This document shows, one piece after another, positions 1 to 6,621 of a DNA stretch of 48,532 bases (the first letter of the stretch is position 1; the number at the start of each line of letters is the position of its first letter). Source of the DNA: Saprospiraceae bacterium. GTDB taxonomy: Bacteria; Bacteroidota; Bacteroidia; Chitinophagales; Saprospiraceae. The notes beneath the pieces were generated by a model, which was given only the letters and a program-made list of their open reading frames with translations, ran no database searches and had not been told where the DNA came from. The stretch lies in assembly GCA_016787345.1 (NCBI GenBank), contig JAEUUU010000068.1, positions 1 to 48,532 of the forward strand, given 5' to 3'. A program made the translations under genes and the position numbers.

Positions 1-1
1 C

Positions 2-481
2 GGGGTGCAAAAAGTCATCCGGGCCATGCCCAATCTGCCTGCCCAGATCGGCGCCGGCGTTACGGCCTTCACCTCCACCGACGCCGTGACGCGTATCGAA
101 CTGGTCACCGTGCAAAACCTGTTGAACACCACGGGCAAAACCTTGTACGTGGAGCAGGAAGACATGATCGATGCCGCCACGGCGATTTCCGGCTCCGGCC
201 CGGCCTATGTTTACTTTTTTATGAATGCCATGATCGAAGCCGCCAAAAACATGGGTTTTGCCGCTTCGGAAGCCGAATTGCTCGTCAGCCAGACCTTTAC
301 CGGCGCCGTGGATCTATACAACAAAAGCGATTTTTCCTGCCAGGAATGGATTGCCAAAGTAGCCAGCAAAGGCGGTACGACCGAAGCCGCCCTGCGGATT
401 TTTAACGATACGGAATTGCATCAGAGCGTGATGGCCGGTGCGGAGGCTGCGCTCCGCCGCGCCCGCGAACTCGGGCAGTAA
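2..481 (+). CDS. proC: Pyrroline-5-carboxylate reductase, C-terminal part (cut by window edge)
   Basis: This enzyme reduces 1-pyrroline-5-carboxylate to proline with NAD(P)H in the cytosol, the last step of proline synthesis. The visible 159 or so residues hold the RAMPNLPAQIGAG segment and the family signature AISGSGPAYVYFF, followed by the helical dimerisation domain with the GGTTEAALR stretch near the end. The family is usually about 265-270 residues, so the N-terminal Rossmann domain lies upstream of base 1. The reading frame is open to the edge, so the GTG at base 5 is not the true start. The identification is secure. A weak terminator-like hairpin follows the stop codon. Confidence 0.95.
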   Translation, partial: GVQKVIRAMPNLPAQIGAGVTAFTSTDAVTRIELVTVQNLLNTTGKTLYVEQEDMIDAATAISGSGPAYVYFFMNAMIEAAKNMGFAASEAELLVSQTFTGAVDLYNKSDFSCQEWIAKVASKGGTTEAALRIFNDTELHQSVMAGAEAALRRARELGQ

Positions 482-483
482 TT

Positions 484-520
484 GTCAGATTTTTAGTCCG
501 AATCTGGCCGGTTTTGTTTT
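484..520 (+). terminator. Probable intrinsic terminator after proC
   Basis: The arms 484-491 and 501-508 pair over 8 bp, including one G-T wobble, around a 9-nt loop. The tract GGTTTTGTTTT follows. It lies 3 bases after the proC stop codon. The stem is AT-rich, so strength is uncertain. Confidence 0.5.
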
Positions 521-632
521 AATTAATGTCAAATAAATTGAATCCCTTGCCGGATTCAGGGGAAGGCCCTACTTTGGACGGTCAAAGTGCAACCCTGTCT
601 TTTTTTTCACTAAATCTTATGCTTCACAGCCT

Positions 633-1058
633 ATGATGAACGAATATGTACGCGCGGTGATGACCACGAACGTGATCACCCTGACGCCGGAAAATACCCT
701 TGGCGATGCGCGTCGGATTATGCTGGAAAAACACATTCACCACCTGCCCATTGTCGAAGGAAAAAAATTGGTGGGTATCATTTCTTCCTGGGATATTTTC
801 AAATCCGGCAAATCCGCCGCAGAATGCGAAAACATCCCCGTCACCGAAATCATGGTGAACAAAGTAGCGGCGCTCGATCCCGACCAACACCTCGGCGCTG
901 TGGCAGAAGTCTTGAAAGAACACCTTTTCCACGCTGTTCCGATTGTCAACGACGACCGTGAACTGATCGGAATCGTCACCTCCACCGACCTTATTCGCTA
1001 CGAATACAACAAGGAATATCCGGAGGATTTGAGCAAATTCGTGTCGGAGAATATGTAA
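633..1058 (+). CDS. CBS domain-pair protein
   Basis: This is a 141-residue protein made only of two CBS motifs, roughly residues 8-60 and 74-130. Repeated features are 'HHLPIVEGKKLVGIISSWD' in the first and 'HAVPIVNDDRELIGIVTSTD' in the second. Such pairs (Bateman modules) bind adenosine nucleotides or similar ligands and act as sensors. With no fused enzyme or channel, the target is unknown. A second ATG three bases downstream is an equally possible start. No Shine-Dalgarno is evident, as is usual in this phylum. The neighbours (proC, an SRPBCC protein) give no functional clue. Confidence 0.85.
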   Translation: MMNEYVRAVMTTNVITLTPENTLGDARRIMLEKHIHHLPIVEGKKLVGIISSWDIFKSGKSAAECENIPVTEIMVNKVAALDPDQHLGAVAEVLKEHLFHAVPIVNDDRELIGIVTSTDLIRYEYNKEYPEDLSKFVSENM

Positions 1059-1085
1059 TTCCTCTTCGGTATTGAACCGTAGCCC

Positions 1086-1126
1086 GTGGCCATTGTTTGG
1101 CGTGTCAAAACGCAGACAATGGCCAC
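1086..1126 (+). promoter_or_regulatory. Perfect inverted repeat over the SRPBCC gene start codon
   Basis: GTGGCCATTGT (1086-1096) and ACAATGGCCAC (1116-1126) are perfect 11-bp inverted repeats with a 19-nt spacer. The likely ATG (1119-1121) lies inside the right arm, so an mRNA hairpin would bury the start codon. The pairing is seen directly; a regulatory role is inferred. Confidence 0.5.
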
Positions 1127-1589
1127 ATTTACTTTAAAGCGGGTGCAACGCCTGCCCATAACGCTCGAACATGCCTGGGACTTTTTCTCCGCCCCCGGCA
1201 ACCTCAAGGAAATCACGCCACCCTACATGGGCTTTCACGTGCTCTCCGATCCCGATTTCCTTTCTCACATGTATGCCGGTCAGATCATCGACTATACCGT
1301 AACACCCGTCCTGGGCATTCCGCTGTATTGGATGACGGAGATTACCCACGTGGAGCATCAGAAGTTTTTTGTCGACGAACAACGCGTAGGCCCTTACGCG
1401 ATGTGGCACCATCAGCACCATTTCAAAGCCGTCCCGGGCGGCGTGGAAATGACCGACCTGGTGCATTACCGCCTGCCTTTGGGTATACTCGGCCGTCTTG
1501 CGCACGTGTTGTTCGTGCGCCGGCAACTGGAAACCATCTTCGCGTATCGCTGGAAAAAACTGGAGGATTTATTCGGCAAGATGCCCTGA
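1119..1589 (+). CDS. SRPBCC (START-like) superfamily protein
   Basis: The 156-residue product starts 'MATFTLKRVQRLPITLEHAW', then 'FFSAPGNLKEITPPYMGF', the opening typical of the SRPBCC ligand-binding fold found in polyketide cyclase-like and 'cell division inhibitor'-annotated proteins. These are helix-grip proteins with a hydrophobic pocket, and the ligand here is unknown. A GTG at 1086 would add 11 residues. The ATG at 1119 was chosen because the conserved part starts there. The start lies within a perfect inverted repeat. The gene abuts the convergent rluE with no intergenic base. Confidence 0.8.
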   Translation: MATFTLKRVQRLPITLEHAWDFFSAPGNLKEITPPYMGFHVLSDPDFLSHMYAGQIIDYTVTPVLGIPLYWMTEITHVEHQKFFVDEQRVGPYAMWHHQHHFKAVPGGVEMTDLVHYRLPLGILGRLAHVLFVRRQLETIFAYRWKKLEDLFGKMP

Positions 1590-2177
1590 TCAACGGCTTT
1601 TCCACGGCGCAGGCAAATCGATTTCCCGCACTTCACCGGGTTGCATATCGCCCCGCAAAATATCGCCGATGGCCACCCGCACCAACCGCAAAACCGGCAA
1701 CCCGACGGCCGCGCACATGCGGCGCACCTGCCGGTTTTTGCCCTCCACCAGCGTCAGTTCGAGCCAGGCGTCGGGCACCGTTTTGCGAAAACGGACCGGC
1801 GGATGCCGTTCGGGCAATTCAGGTTGAACCGCTAATACTTCCACCTTTGCAGGCCGGGTTTGAAAGGGTTTCCCGTCGATCCGGATCGTGACGCCCGCCC
1901 TCAGTTTTTCAAGAGCGGCCTCATCCGGTACACCTTCCACCTGCGCCCAATAGGTCCTCGGGTGCTCGAAACGCGGGTTGAGCAGGCGGGCGTTCAGCGA
2001 TTTGTCGTTGGTGAGCAGGAGCAACCCCTCGCTGTCGGCATCGAGGCGGCCGACCGGATATACGTCTTTGGGAAAGACAACATCCAGGTCGGCCAGGGTG
2101 CGCTGCTCCGGGGTTTCGCGGGAAAATTGCGACAACATGCCGAAGGGTTTGTACAGGAGGAAATACCGCGGTTTCAT
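1590..2177 (-). CDS. rluE: 23S rRNA pseudouridine synthase, RluE type
   Basis: This cytosolic enzyme isomerises a uridine in ribosomal RNA to pseudouridine. The RluE subfamily modifies U2457 of 23S rRNA in E. coli. The start 'MKPRYFLLYKPFGMLSQFS' and the motif GRLDADSEGLLLLT (residues 43-56, catalytic Asp46) are diagnostic of the RsuA/RluB/RluE group. 'EGKNRQVRRMCAAVG' near the C-terminus is also conserved. At 195 residues it has no N-terminal S4 domain, which fits RluE rather than RluB/RsuA. Its start lies 9 bases downstream of the DAHP synthase stop, so it may be the last cistron of the aromatic operon. Confidence 0.9.
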   Translation of the reverse strand: MKPRYFLLYKPFGMLSQFSRETPEQRTLADLDVVFPKDVYPVGRLDADSEGLLLLTNDKSLNARLLNPRFEHPRTYWAQVEGVPDEAALEKLRAGVTIRIDGKPFQTRPAKVEVLAVQPELPERHPPVRFRKTVPDAWLELTLVEGKNRQVRRMCAAVGLPVLRLVRVAIGDILRGDMQPGEVREIDLPAPWKSR

Positions 2178-2186
2178 GCCGCAAAG

Positions 2187-3242
2187 TTAGGCGCAATGAA
2201 CGACGGCAGTTTGTTGTGCAATGCTCTCCTGGTGTACGGCGGAGAGAAATTTTTCGACAAATTCGTCGCTCAGGCCACGCTTGCGGCCCTCGGCAAATGA
2301 TTTTTCGAGAATCTGGCTCCAGCGTCCTGTTTGCAGAATGGCGATGTTGTTGCGCTGTTTGTAGCGCCCGATTTCCTGGGCGCAGCGCATGCGGCGGGCC
2401 AGCAAATTGAGCATTTCCAGGTCTATCTCGTCGATTTTGTGCCGCAGGTGTTCGAGGTTTTCCAGAAACTCCGGATTGTCGGTGCTGGCTTGCGGCACTA
2501 CCAGCTGGCGCAGCAATTCGCCGTAGGCAAACGGCGTGATTTGCTGTTTGGCATCGCTCCATGCCTCATCGGGGCGGTTGTGCACTTCCGTCATCAGGCC
2601 GTCGTAATTGAGATCGAGGGCCTGCTGCGCTACTTCCAGGAGGTCGTCGCGGTTGCCACAGATGTGGCTGTTGTCGCAAAGCAGGGGCAGTTCGGGCATG
2701 CGGCGGCGCAGTTCGATGGGGATTTCCCACCAGGGGGCGTTGCGGAATTTGGTTTTGGCATACGCCGAAAAGCCGCGGTGAATGGCGCCGATGGGCCCCA
2801 CGCCGGCATTTTGCAGCCGTTCAATGGCGCCGATCCAGAGTTCGAGATCGGGGTTGACCGGGTTTTTTACCAAAACCGGCACCTCGACGCCGCGCAGCGC
2901 ATCGGCAATCTCCTGCACAGAGAAAGGGTTGACGGTGGTGCGCGCGCCGATCCAGAGCACGTCGACCCCGAATTTGAGGGCTTCGTAGGCTTGCTGGCCA
3001 GTGGCGACTTCGATGGTGGTGCGCAGGCCGGTTTCGGCTTTTACCCGCCGCAACCAGGGCAGGGCCGCGGCGCCGTTGCCTTCGAAGGCGCCCGGGCGGG
3101 TGCGGGGTTTCCAGATGCCGGCCCGGAACAGGTCGATGCCCTGACTGGCCAGGCTGTGCGCGATGTCGAGCACCTGTTCTTCAGTTTCGGCCGAGCAGGG
3201 GCCGGCGATGAGGTAGGGGCGGGAAGCGGATTTGGTAAACAT
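2187..3242 (-). CDS. aroG: Bifunctional DAHP synthase / chorismate mutase type II
   Basis: The N-terminal 250 or so residues are a DAHP synthase of the KDO8P-synthase-like type, which condenses PEP with erythrose 4-phosphate to open the shikimate pathway. Visible motifs are 'YLIAGPCSAETEEQ', 'WKPRTRPGAFEGNG' and 'LLCDNSHICGNRDDL'. The C-terminal part, from about residue 260 ('LEHLRHKIDEIDLEMLNLLARR'), is an AroQ-type chorismate mutase, converting chorismate to prephenate. Placing pathway entry and branch point in one protein is common in Bacteroidota. It is the last clearly biosynthetic gene of the minus-strand Phe/Tyr operon, about 107 nt downstream of tyrA. The symbol is by function. Confidence 0.93.
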   Translation of the reverse strand: MFTKSASRPYLIAGPCSAETEEQVLDIAHSLASQGIDLFRAGIWKPRTRPGAFEGNGAAALPWLRRVKAETGLRTTIEVATGQQAYEALKFGVDVLWIGARTTVNPFSVQEIADALRGVEVPVLVKNPVNPDLELWIGAIERLQNAGVGPIGAIHRGFSAYAKTKFRNAPWWEIPIELRRRMPELPLLCDNSHICGNRDDLLEVAQQALDLNYDGLMTEVHNRPDEAWSDAKQQITPFAYGELLRQLVVPQASTDNPEFLENLEHLRHKIDEIDLEMLNLLARRMRCAQEIGRYKQRNNIAILQTGRWSQILEKSFAEGRKRGLSDEFVEKFLSAVHQESIAQQTAVVHCA

Positions 3243-3317
3243 GTCTTTTTATTCAGGTTTGTTATTAGTAATGAATGTTATAGTGTGTGCCGCCAGGATT
3301 TCAGCGAGTGCATGAAT

Positions 3318-3344
3318 AAACCTTATCAAACTCATCAACCTTTT
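3318..3344 (-). repeat. Short word array just after the tyrA stop codon
   Basis: Read on the minus strand, the sequence 6 or so bases after the tyrA stop is a run of related words (GGTTGATGA, GTTTGATAA, GGTTTAT). The same words occur after nspC (37070-37118) and, antisense, after the GNAT gene near 46461. It belongs to the 3'-end array family described in the findings. Confidence 0.5.
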
Positions 3345-3349
3345 CACCG

Positions 3350-4198
3350 TCAGGAATGAAGGATGCGCCGGATGTCGTTGGCCTTGCGAATCAGTCGGTC
3401 GAACTCCGCGAAGTCCTTCTTGATCAGCAGCGTACGAAACCGGCTGACGGTATTGATGAATTCGTCGAGCACGTCGAGCACGTTTTCGCGATTTTGCCGG
3501 AAAATGGGTATCCAGGTATCGGCGTTGCTTTTGGCCAGCCTGACGGTGCTGCTGAAACCGCCGCTGGCGAGTTCGAAAATTTGTTCTTCCTCGCGCTCTT
3601 TTTCCAGTACGGTGAGCGCCAGGGCAAAGGAGGCGATGTGTGAAATATGGCTGACGTAGGCGACGTGCAGGTCGTGGTCGGCGCCTTCGAGTTCGACGAG
3701 GCGCATGCCGAGGGCGGCGTACAGGTTTTGTACTTTTTCCAGGGCGTCGGGTGCGCTGTGGCCGGTGTCGCAGAGCACGCAGCATTTGCCTTCGAACAAA
3801 CCGCTGACCGCCGCCCGCGGTCCCGAAAACTCCGTACCTGCCATCGGGTGGGTTGCCACGAAGCGGTCGCGGCGCGGGTGGCCGGCCACGGCTTCGAGCA
3901 CGGCCTGTTTGGTGGAGCCCACGTCGATCACTACCTGGGCGGGGCCGATTCGGTCGAGCAGATCCGGAACCAGGCGACTCAGATGGTCGACAGGAGTGGC
4001 GCAAATAATCAGTTCGCTTTGCGCAACCGCCTGATCGAGTGGCAAAAACGCGTCGATCAGGCCCAGCGACAGGGCTTGCTGGCCGTGCTCGGGTCGGCTG
4101 TCGACCCCGATCAGGCGCCGGGCCAGCCGGCGTTCGCGAAGATCGGTTGCCAGCGAACCGCCGATCAATCCAAGTCCGACAATACTGACAGTTATCAT
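3350..4198 (-). CDS. tyrA: Prephenate dehydrogenase
   Basis: It oxidatively decarboxylates prephenate to 4-hydroxyphenylpyruvate, the tyrosine branch. The N-terminal Rossmann motif is GLGLIGGS (residues 8-15). 'THPMAGTEFSGP' carries the conserved His used in catalysis, and the helical C-terminal dimer domain contains 'HDLHVAYVSHISHIASFALA'. There is no ACT domain, so feedback regulation by tyrosine, if any, does not use one. The 282-residue length is normal. The ATG overlaps the upstream aminotransferase stop by 4 bases (ATGA type), indicating translational coupling in the operon. Confidence 0.94.
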   Translation of the reverse strand: MITVSIVGLGLIGGSLATDLRERRLARRLIGVDSRPEHGQQALSLGLIDAFLPLDQAVAQSELIICATPVDHLSRLVPDLLDRIGPAQVVIDVGSTKQAVLEAVAGHPRRDRFVATHPMAGTEFSGPRAAVSGLFEGKCCVLCDTGHSAPDALEKVQNLYAALGMRLVELEGADHDLHVAYVSHISHIASFALALTVLEKEREEEQIFELASGGFSSTVRLAKSNADTWIPIFRQNRENVLDVLDEFINTVSRFRTLLIKKDFAEFDRLIRKANDIRRILHS

Positions 4199-5385
4199 GC
4201 GGTTTGTAAAGGTTGAGTGTGGCTGGAGATGCTCATTTGTCGCACCCGTTCGAGCGCTTCTTCAAAAACCGCAACCGGCTGGCACAGCGAAATGCGGAGA
4301 TACTGCTCTCCCGCACTACCAAATATGCCCCCCGGTGTAAGGAATACCCTGGCATCGTACAAAAGCCTGTCGCTCAGGGAATACGCATCGGGGTATTGCG
4401 CGGGTATGCGCCCCCAAACGAACATGCCCTGCTGGCCTTCCGGCACCTGACAACCCGCCATTCGCATCACGGCCACCGCTTTTTGCTGCCGGAGCCGGTA
4501 CTGGTCGTTTAGTTCGCGGTACCAGGATTCATCCGCGGCCAGGGCTTTTGCGGCAGCCAGTTGTACGGCCTGGAATTGACCGGAGTCGAGATTGCTTTTG
4601 AAACGCAGCACCTCACTCAGGTAGCGCCCCTTGCCCAACAGAGCGCCCAGGCGCCAGCCGGCCAGGTTGTGCGATTTGCTGAGCGAGTTCAGTTCGAGGG
4701 CGATGTCGAAGGCATCTCTGGCCGCGAGGATGCTCAGGGGGCGGTCGTTGAGGATAAAACTGTAAGGATTGTCGTTGACGATCAGGATTTTATGGGCTTT
4801 TCCAAATGCCACCACCTCCTCGAAAAATCCTGCATCGGCCGCTGCGCCGGTTGGCATGTGCGGATAATTGATCCACATGACTTTGACCTTCGAGAGGTCG
4901 GCGCCGGCCAGGGCGTCGAGATCGGGGAGCCACTTGTGCCGTTCGTCGAGCGTGTATTCCCGCACTTCTGCGCCGGTCAGGCGGGTGGCGGCCCGGTACG
5001 TGGGGTAGCCCGGATTGGGCACCAGGGCCTCGTCGCCGCTTTCCAGAAAAGTAAAGGCAATATGCGCGATGCCTTCTTTTGAGCCGATCAGGGGCAACAC
5101 CTCCTGATCGGGCGCGATGGAAACGCCGTAGTGTCGGGCATACCAGTCGGCCCAGGCGCGGCGCAAAACCGGGAGGCCGGTGTATGATTGGTAACCGTGC
5201 GCGGCGGGGTCGGCGGCGCTGGTGTGCAGGGCTTCCACGACATCGGGGTGGGGCGGCAGGTCGGGCGAGCCGATGCCCAGGTTGATGACCGGATGGCCTT
5301 CGGCGCGCATTTGAGCGATCTCGCGCAGTTTTGTGGCGAAGTAGTATTCCTGAATGCCGTCGAGGCGGCTGGCGGGTGCGATCAT
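4195..5385 (-). CDS. PLP-dependent class I/II aminotransferase, probably aromatic
   Basis: This is a fold-type I aminotransferase of 396 residues related to LL-diaminopimelate and aspartate/aromatic aminotransferases. The PLP lysine is K237 in SLSKSHNLAGWRLG. D205 in 'NDNPY' should hold the pyridine nitrogen, and 'GSKEGIAHIA' (101-110) forms the phosphate cup. The usual NYPNNPT loop reads NYPHMPT here (173-179), a small deviation. Its place between prephenate dehydratase and dehydrogenase suggests it transaminates phenylpyruvate and 4-hydroxyphenylpyruvate to Phe and Tyr. That role is inferred from context; aspartate or another acceptor cannot be excluded. Confidence 0.88.
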   Translation of the reverse strand: MIAPASRLDGIQEYYFATKLREIAQMRAEGHPVINLGIGSPDLPPHPDVVEALHTSAADPAAHGYQSYTGLPVLRRAWADWYARHYGVSIAPDQEVLPLIGSKEGIAHIAFTFLESGDEALVPNPGYPTYRAATRLTGAEVREYTLDERHKWLPDLDALAGADLSKVKVMWINYPHMPTGAAADAGFFEEVVAFGKAHKILIVNDNPYSFILNDRPLSILAARDAFDIALELNSLSKSHNLAGWRLGALLGKGRYLSEVLRFKSNLDSGQFQAVQLAAAKALAADESWYRELNDQYRLRQQKAVAVMRMAGCQVPEGQQGMFVWGRIPAQYPDAYSLSDRLLYDARVFLTPGGIFGSAGEQYLRISLCQPVAVFEEALERVRQMSISSHTQPLQTA

Positions 5386-5400
5386 GGCGAGCGGGATGTT

Positions 5401-6291
5401 TCAGGCGAGATCGCCGGGTTTGTAAATGCCCAGTACCTGACAGGACTGCGTTAGGGCGTCGAGCAGGCGCAGGGTTTCGGGGATGATCTCGGGGTTTTCC
5501 AGAATGAAATCGACGAAAAACAGGTATTCGCCCACTTTGCCCACCAGCGGGACCGATTGTATTTTGGTCAGGTTGGCGCTTTGGGCAGCCAGTATGCCCA
5601 GGATGCGGCTCAGGCTTCCGCTGGTGTGGGGTACGGTGAAACTGACCGATATTTTCCGGCGGCTTCGGCCCCAACCGGCGGGCCGGAGCGCAGTGTCGCC
5701 GCGTTCGAGCACGAGAAAACGGGTGACATTGGCTTCATGCGTTTCGATGCCGGGCGCCAGTACCGACAAGCCGTAGAGTTCGGCGGCCAGGGCGCTGCCC
5801 ACGGCCGCCACATCCCGCCGCTGATGGCTGGCGATACGCGCGGCAGCGGCGGCGGTATCGTCGGTTTCGATGAGGCGCAGGTGGGGGTATTGTTCGAAAA
5901 ATTCGGCGCATTGTGCCAGCGCCATCGGGTGGGAGTGCACTTCCGTCAGGGCTTCGATGGGTACGCCGGGCAGTGCCAGAAGGTTTTGCCGAATGGGCAG
6001 AAAGATCTCGCCGGTGATCACCAAATGGCTGTTTTTCAACAAATTGTAATTGCCCAGTATACTGCCGGCAATGCTGTTTTCGATGGCCATCAGGGCGGCG
6101 TCGGTTTCCGAAGGGTTTTCAGCGCGCCGCACGAGTTCGGCAAACGTAGCGGCCGGCACCACTTCCACGGCATCGTGGAAAAACTGCCGGGCGGCGATCT
6201 CGTGAAATGCGCCGCGCACGCCCTGAATCGCCACGCGGCGAACGGGCAGGGCAGGGGTGGGGGAGGGTGGTGTAAATGGTAATGTGCTCAT
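5401..6291 (-). CDS. pheA: Prephenate dehydratase with ACT domain
   Basis: It converts prephenate to phenylpyruvate, the phenylalanine branch. The catalytic domain (about 20-200) carries 'GVRGAFHEIAARQF', 'AIENSIAGSI' and the TRF motif (T190-R191-F192) in 'NVTRFLVL'. An ACT domain follows (about 213-285). The Phe-binding ESRP motif is replaced by KIQSVP (243-248), so feedback behaviour may differ from E. coli PheA. There is no chorismate mutase domain, matching the mutase fused to the DAHP synthase downstream. It is the first structural gene of the operon. A leader peptide and attenuator hairpin lie directly upstream, and the ATG is about 19 nt after the terminator U-tract. Confidence 0.94.
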   Translation of the reverse strand: MSTLPFTPPSPTPALPVRRVAIQGVRGAFHEIAARQFFHDAVEVVPAATFAELVRRAENPSETDAALMAIENSIAGSILGNYNLLKNSHLVITGEIFLPIRQNLLALPGVPIEALTEVHSHPMALAQCAEFFEQYPHLRLIETDDTAAAAARIASHQRRDVAAVGSALAAELYGLSVLAPGIETHEANVTRFLVLERGDTALRPAGWGRSRRKISVSFTVPHTSGSLSRILGILAAQSANLTKIQSVPLVGKVGEYLFFVDFILENPEIIPETLRLLDALTQSCQVLGIYKPGDLA

Positions 6292-6309
6292 GTTCGGGTG
6301 AAAGCGGGT

Positions 6310-6351
6310 GAAAAAGAAAACGGGAGTTCCCGCGTTGCAGGAACTCCCGTT
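6310..6351 (-). terminator. Attenuator (intrinsic terminator) upstream of pheA
   Basis: Read on the minus strand, AACGGGAGTTCC (6351-6340) and GGAACTCCCGTT (6330-6319) form a perfect 12-bp stem around a 9-nt loop. It is followed by TTCTTTTTC. It lies between the leader peptide stop (6379) and the pheA start (6291), the place expected for a transcription attenuator. CAGGAAC inside the leader coding region (6406-6400) is complementary to GTTCCTG at 6344-6338, which includes part of the 5' arm. That gives a possible 7-bp antiterminator. Confidence 0.85.
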
Positions 6352-6378
6352 CTGGTGGTGATTTTTGTTTTTTAACCG

Positions 6379-6471
6379 TTACACCATCGCGCATAGGCTG
6401 TTCCTGTCGCTCTTTCCGTAAAAGAAAAAGTAACCAAAATAGCCAAAGAAAAATGCGCTGTGCTGGTGCAT
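6379..6471 (-). CDS. pheL: Phe/Tyr-rich leader peptide of the aromatic operon
   Basis: This 30-codon ORF starts with ATG and ends with TAA. Residues 1-18 read MHQHSAFFFGYFGYFFFY, and the tail is GKSDRNSLCAMV. Seven Phe and three Tyr codons fall within twelve consecutive codons, with no Trp. It precedes a terminator hairpin and then prephenate dehydratase, the textbook arrangement of a classical attenuation leader. Ribosome stalling when charged Phe- or Tyr-tRNA is scarce should free the segment at 6406-6400 to block the terminator. The peptide itself probably has no other function. The symbol is by analogy with the enterobacterial pheA leader; no sequence homology is claimed. Confidence 0.85.
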   Translation of the reverse strand: MHQHSAFFFGYFGYFFFYGKSDRNSLCAMV

Positions 6472-6493
6472 ACGTATTACTGTACTGATGCGG

Positions 6494-6524
6494 CAAAGAT
6501 GGGCGCTATTCCCGAACCAAACAA
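6494..6524 (-). promoter_or_regulatory. Probable promoter of the pheL-pheA operon
   Basis: On the minus strand CATCTTTG (6501-6494) matches the Bacteroidota -7 consensus TAnnTTTG at all but one base, with TTG 20 nt upstream (6524-6522). Transcription would begin shortly before the leader ATG at 6471. Confidence 0.5.
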
Positions 6525-6542
6525 CCCGGCGCCGTAAATTTT

Positions 6543-6573
6543 TTTTCAGCAATGCCGCAGTGACCTACATTTG
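6543..6573 (+). promoter_or_regulatory. Probable promoter of the GH29 gene
   Basis: TACATTTG (6566-6573) is a perfect TAnnTTTG box, with TTTT 19 nt upstream in the -33 position. It overlaps a possible TTG start at 6571, which argues for the downstream ATG at 6622. It is arranged divergently to the aromatic operon promoter. Confidence 0.6.
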
Positions 6574-6621
6574 TCAACGTCAAACCCTTTTCCTTCACCC
6601 TCCAAATTCCTCGTTTCCGCC

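Noticed and set aside
6119-6496. Minus-strand ORF with a hydrophobic Phe/Leu/Trp run
   Set aside because: It reads the leader region in another frame, passes through the terminator and overlaps pheA for about 170 nt. The 30-codon leader with clustered Phe/Tyr codons and its own stop explains the region better.
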